Positions 4,874 to 5,313 of a stretch of DNA of 5,313 nt are shown piece by piece. Numbering within the stretch: position 1 is the stretch's first letter; every line of letters starts with the position of its first letter. This stretch comes from an uncultured Bacteroidales bacterium (lineage in GTDB: Bacteria > Bacteroidota > Bacteroidia > Bacteroidales > Paludibacteraceae), in assembly GCA_900321775.1 (NCBI GenBank), contig ONXE01000208.1:1-5313 (forward strand), given 5' to 3'. The notes beneath the pieces are model-generated. The model did no database searches. It was given only the letters and a program-made list of their open reading frames with translations, and had not been told where the DNA came from. The position numbers and the translations under genes were made by a program.

Positions 4874-5313
4874 ATGTCCTCCTCTGATCTGACTTTCTGG
4901 GAACACCTGGATGTGCTGCGTGGCAGCCTGATTCGCTGTCTCGTGGCTGTCTTTGGTTGTGCCATTGTCGCGTTTGTGCTCAAGGAACAGATTTTTGACC
5001 TGGTCCTCTGGCCCCAGAAAGCCGATTTCCCCACCTACCGCCTCCTTGACTCCCTGTCTTCGACCTTTGACCTTAGACTTTTGACCCCAATTCCGTTGAT
5101 TTCAACTGGATTGGCACAGCAGTTCATCATCCATATGCGAGTAGCCTTGGCTTTAGGCGCGCTGCTCGTCTCGCCTTATATCCTGTACGAACTGATTCGT
5201 TTCGTCTCGCCGGCCCTGTATCCCAACGAACGCGCTGCAGCCCTGCCTGCAGTACTGGCCGGATATGTGATGTTCCTCTTGGGCCTCGCGCTGAGTTACC
5301 TGCTGATCTTCCC
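4874..5313 (+). CDS. tatC: Sec-independent protein translocase subunit TatC (5' part, runs off the window)
   Basis: TatC is the polytopic membrane receptor that binds twin-arginine signals and assembles with TatA. The first 146 codons are present; the family is usually about 240-280 residues, so the 3' part lies beyond the edge. Seen are the N-terminal TFWEHLDVLRGSLIRC (7-22), a first helix at about 18-35, a variable first periplasmic loop, a second helix at about 88-108, and RFVSPALYPNER (109-120). The latter carries equivalents of E. coli Phe94 (F110) and Glu103 (E119). The third helix GYVMFLLGLALSYLLIF begins at 130. In the HLxELR motif the Glu (Glu15 in E. coli) is Val14 here. Part of the loop (residues 58-72) is encoded by a run of 7-bp repeats. 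The ATG at 4874 is the only start that keeps the conserved N-terminus. Confidence 0.93.
   Translation, partial: MSSSDLTFWEHLDVLRGSLIRCLVAVFGCAIVAFVLKEQIFDLVLWPQKADFPTYRLLDSLSSTFDLRLLTPIPLISTGLAQQFIIHMRVALALGALLVSPYILYELIRFVSPALYPNERAAALPAVLAGYVMFLLGLALSYLLIF
5046..5087. repeat. Six 7-bp repeats (TTGACCT family) inside tatC
   Basis: Successive heptamers read TTGACTC, CCTGTCT, TCGACCT, TTGACCT, TAGACTT and TTGACCC. The second is the most divergent. Together they span 42 bp (14 codons), so the frame is kept. They encode residues 58-72 of TatC (LDSLSSTFDLRLLTP), in the first periplasmic loop. Confidence 0.7.

Overview
The window looks like a Bacteroidales chromosome, probably Prevotellaceae or a close relative. 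Three things point there: a Bacteroidota-type promoter (TTTG, 20 bp, TATCTTTG) in front of tyrS; tyrosyl-tRNA synthetase, TatA and TatC sequences that read like Bacteroides/Prevotella family members; and the near absence of Shine-Dalgarno sites, with one clear exception. The genus is inference. All genes lie on the + strand.

Layout. Bases 1-134 are the 3' end of a gene whose C-terminal tail resembles those of exported Bacteroidales proteins. It is followed by three 11-bp tandem repeats, a rho-independent terminator and a promoter, packed into 168 bp. Then comes tyrS (303-1537), which as written is broken: about 61 bp are missing near codon 63. The loss removes the IGGATGMIGDPSGK-type part of the active site and shifts the frame. 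The rest of the gene is clean, so this is either a very recent lesion or an assembly error.

From 1592 to the right edge the window holds a Tat-centred redox cluster. The first gene is a six-cluster polyferredoxin that looks like NapH fused to NapG, with a twin-arginine signal in the middle of the protein. One base later begins a Tat-type lipoprotein: an aldo/keto reductase with a complete catalytic tetrad and two C-terminal cysteine clusters for Fe-S. Its start region is an exact 15-bp tandem duplication carrying Shine-Dalgarno plus ATG. Then come tatA and the first 146 codons of tatC, which runs off the window; no tatB is seen. So two predicted Tat clients sit directly beside a minimal TatA/TatC translocase.

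Proposed joint role (inference): electrons from membrane quinol pass through the NapH-like membrane module and its cytoplasmic clusters to a Tat-translocated periplasmic four-cluster domain, and then to the Fe-S module of the exported reductase. Neither the true substrate nor the electron direction can be read from the sequence.

The non-coding DNA is unusually repetitive. The same 11-bp repeat occurs in triplicate after two different genes. The tatA-tatC gap is bounded by a 15-bp perfect inverted repeat and filled with 7-8-bp repeats. A further run of 7-bp repeats lies inside the tatC reading frame.
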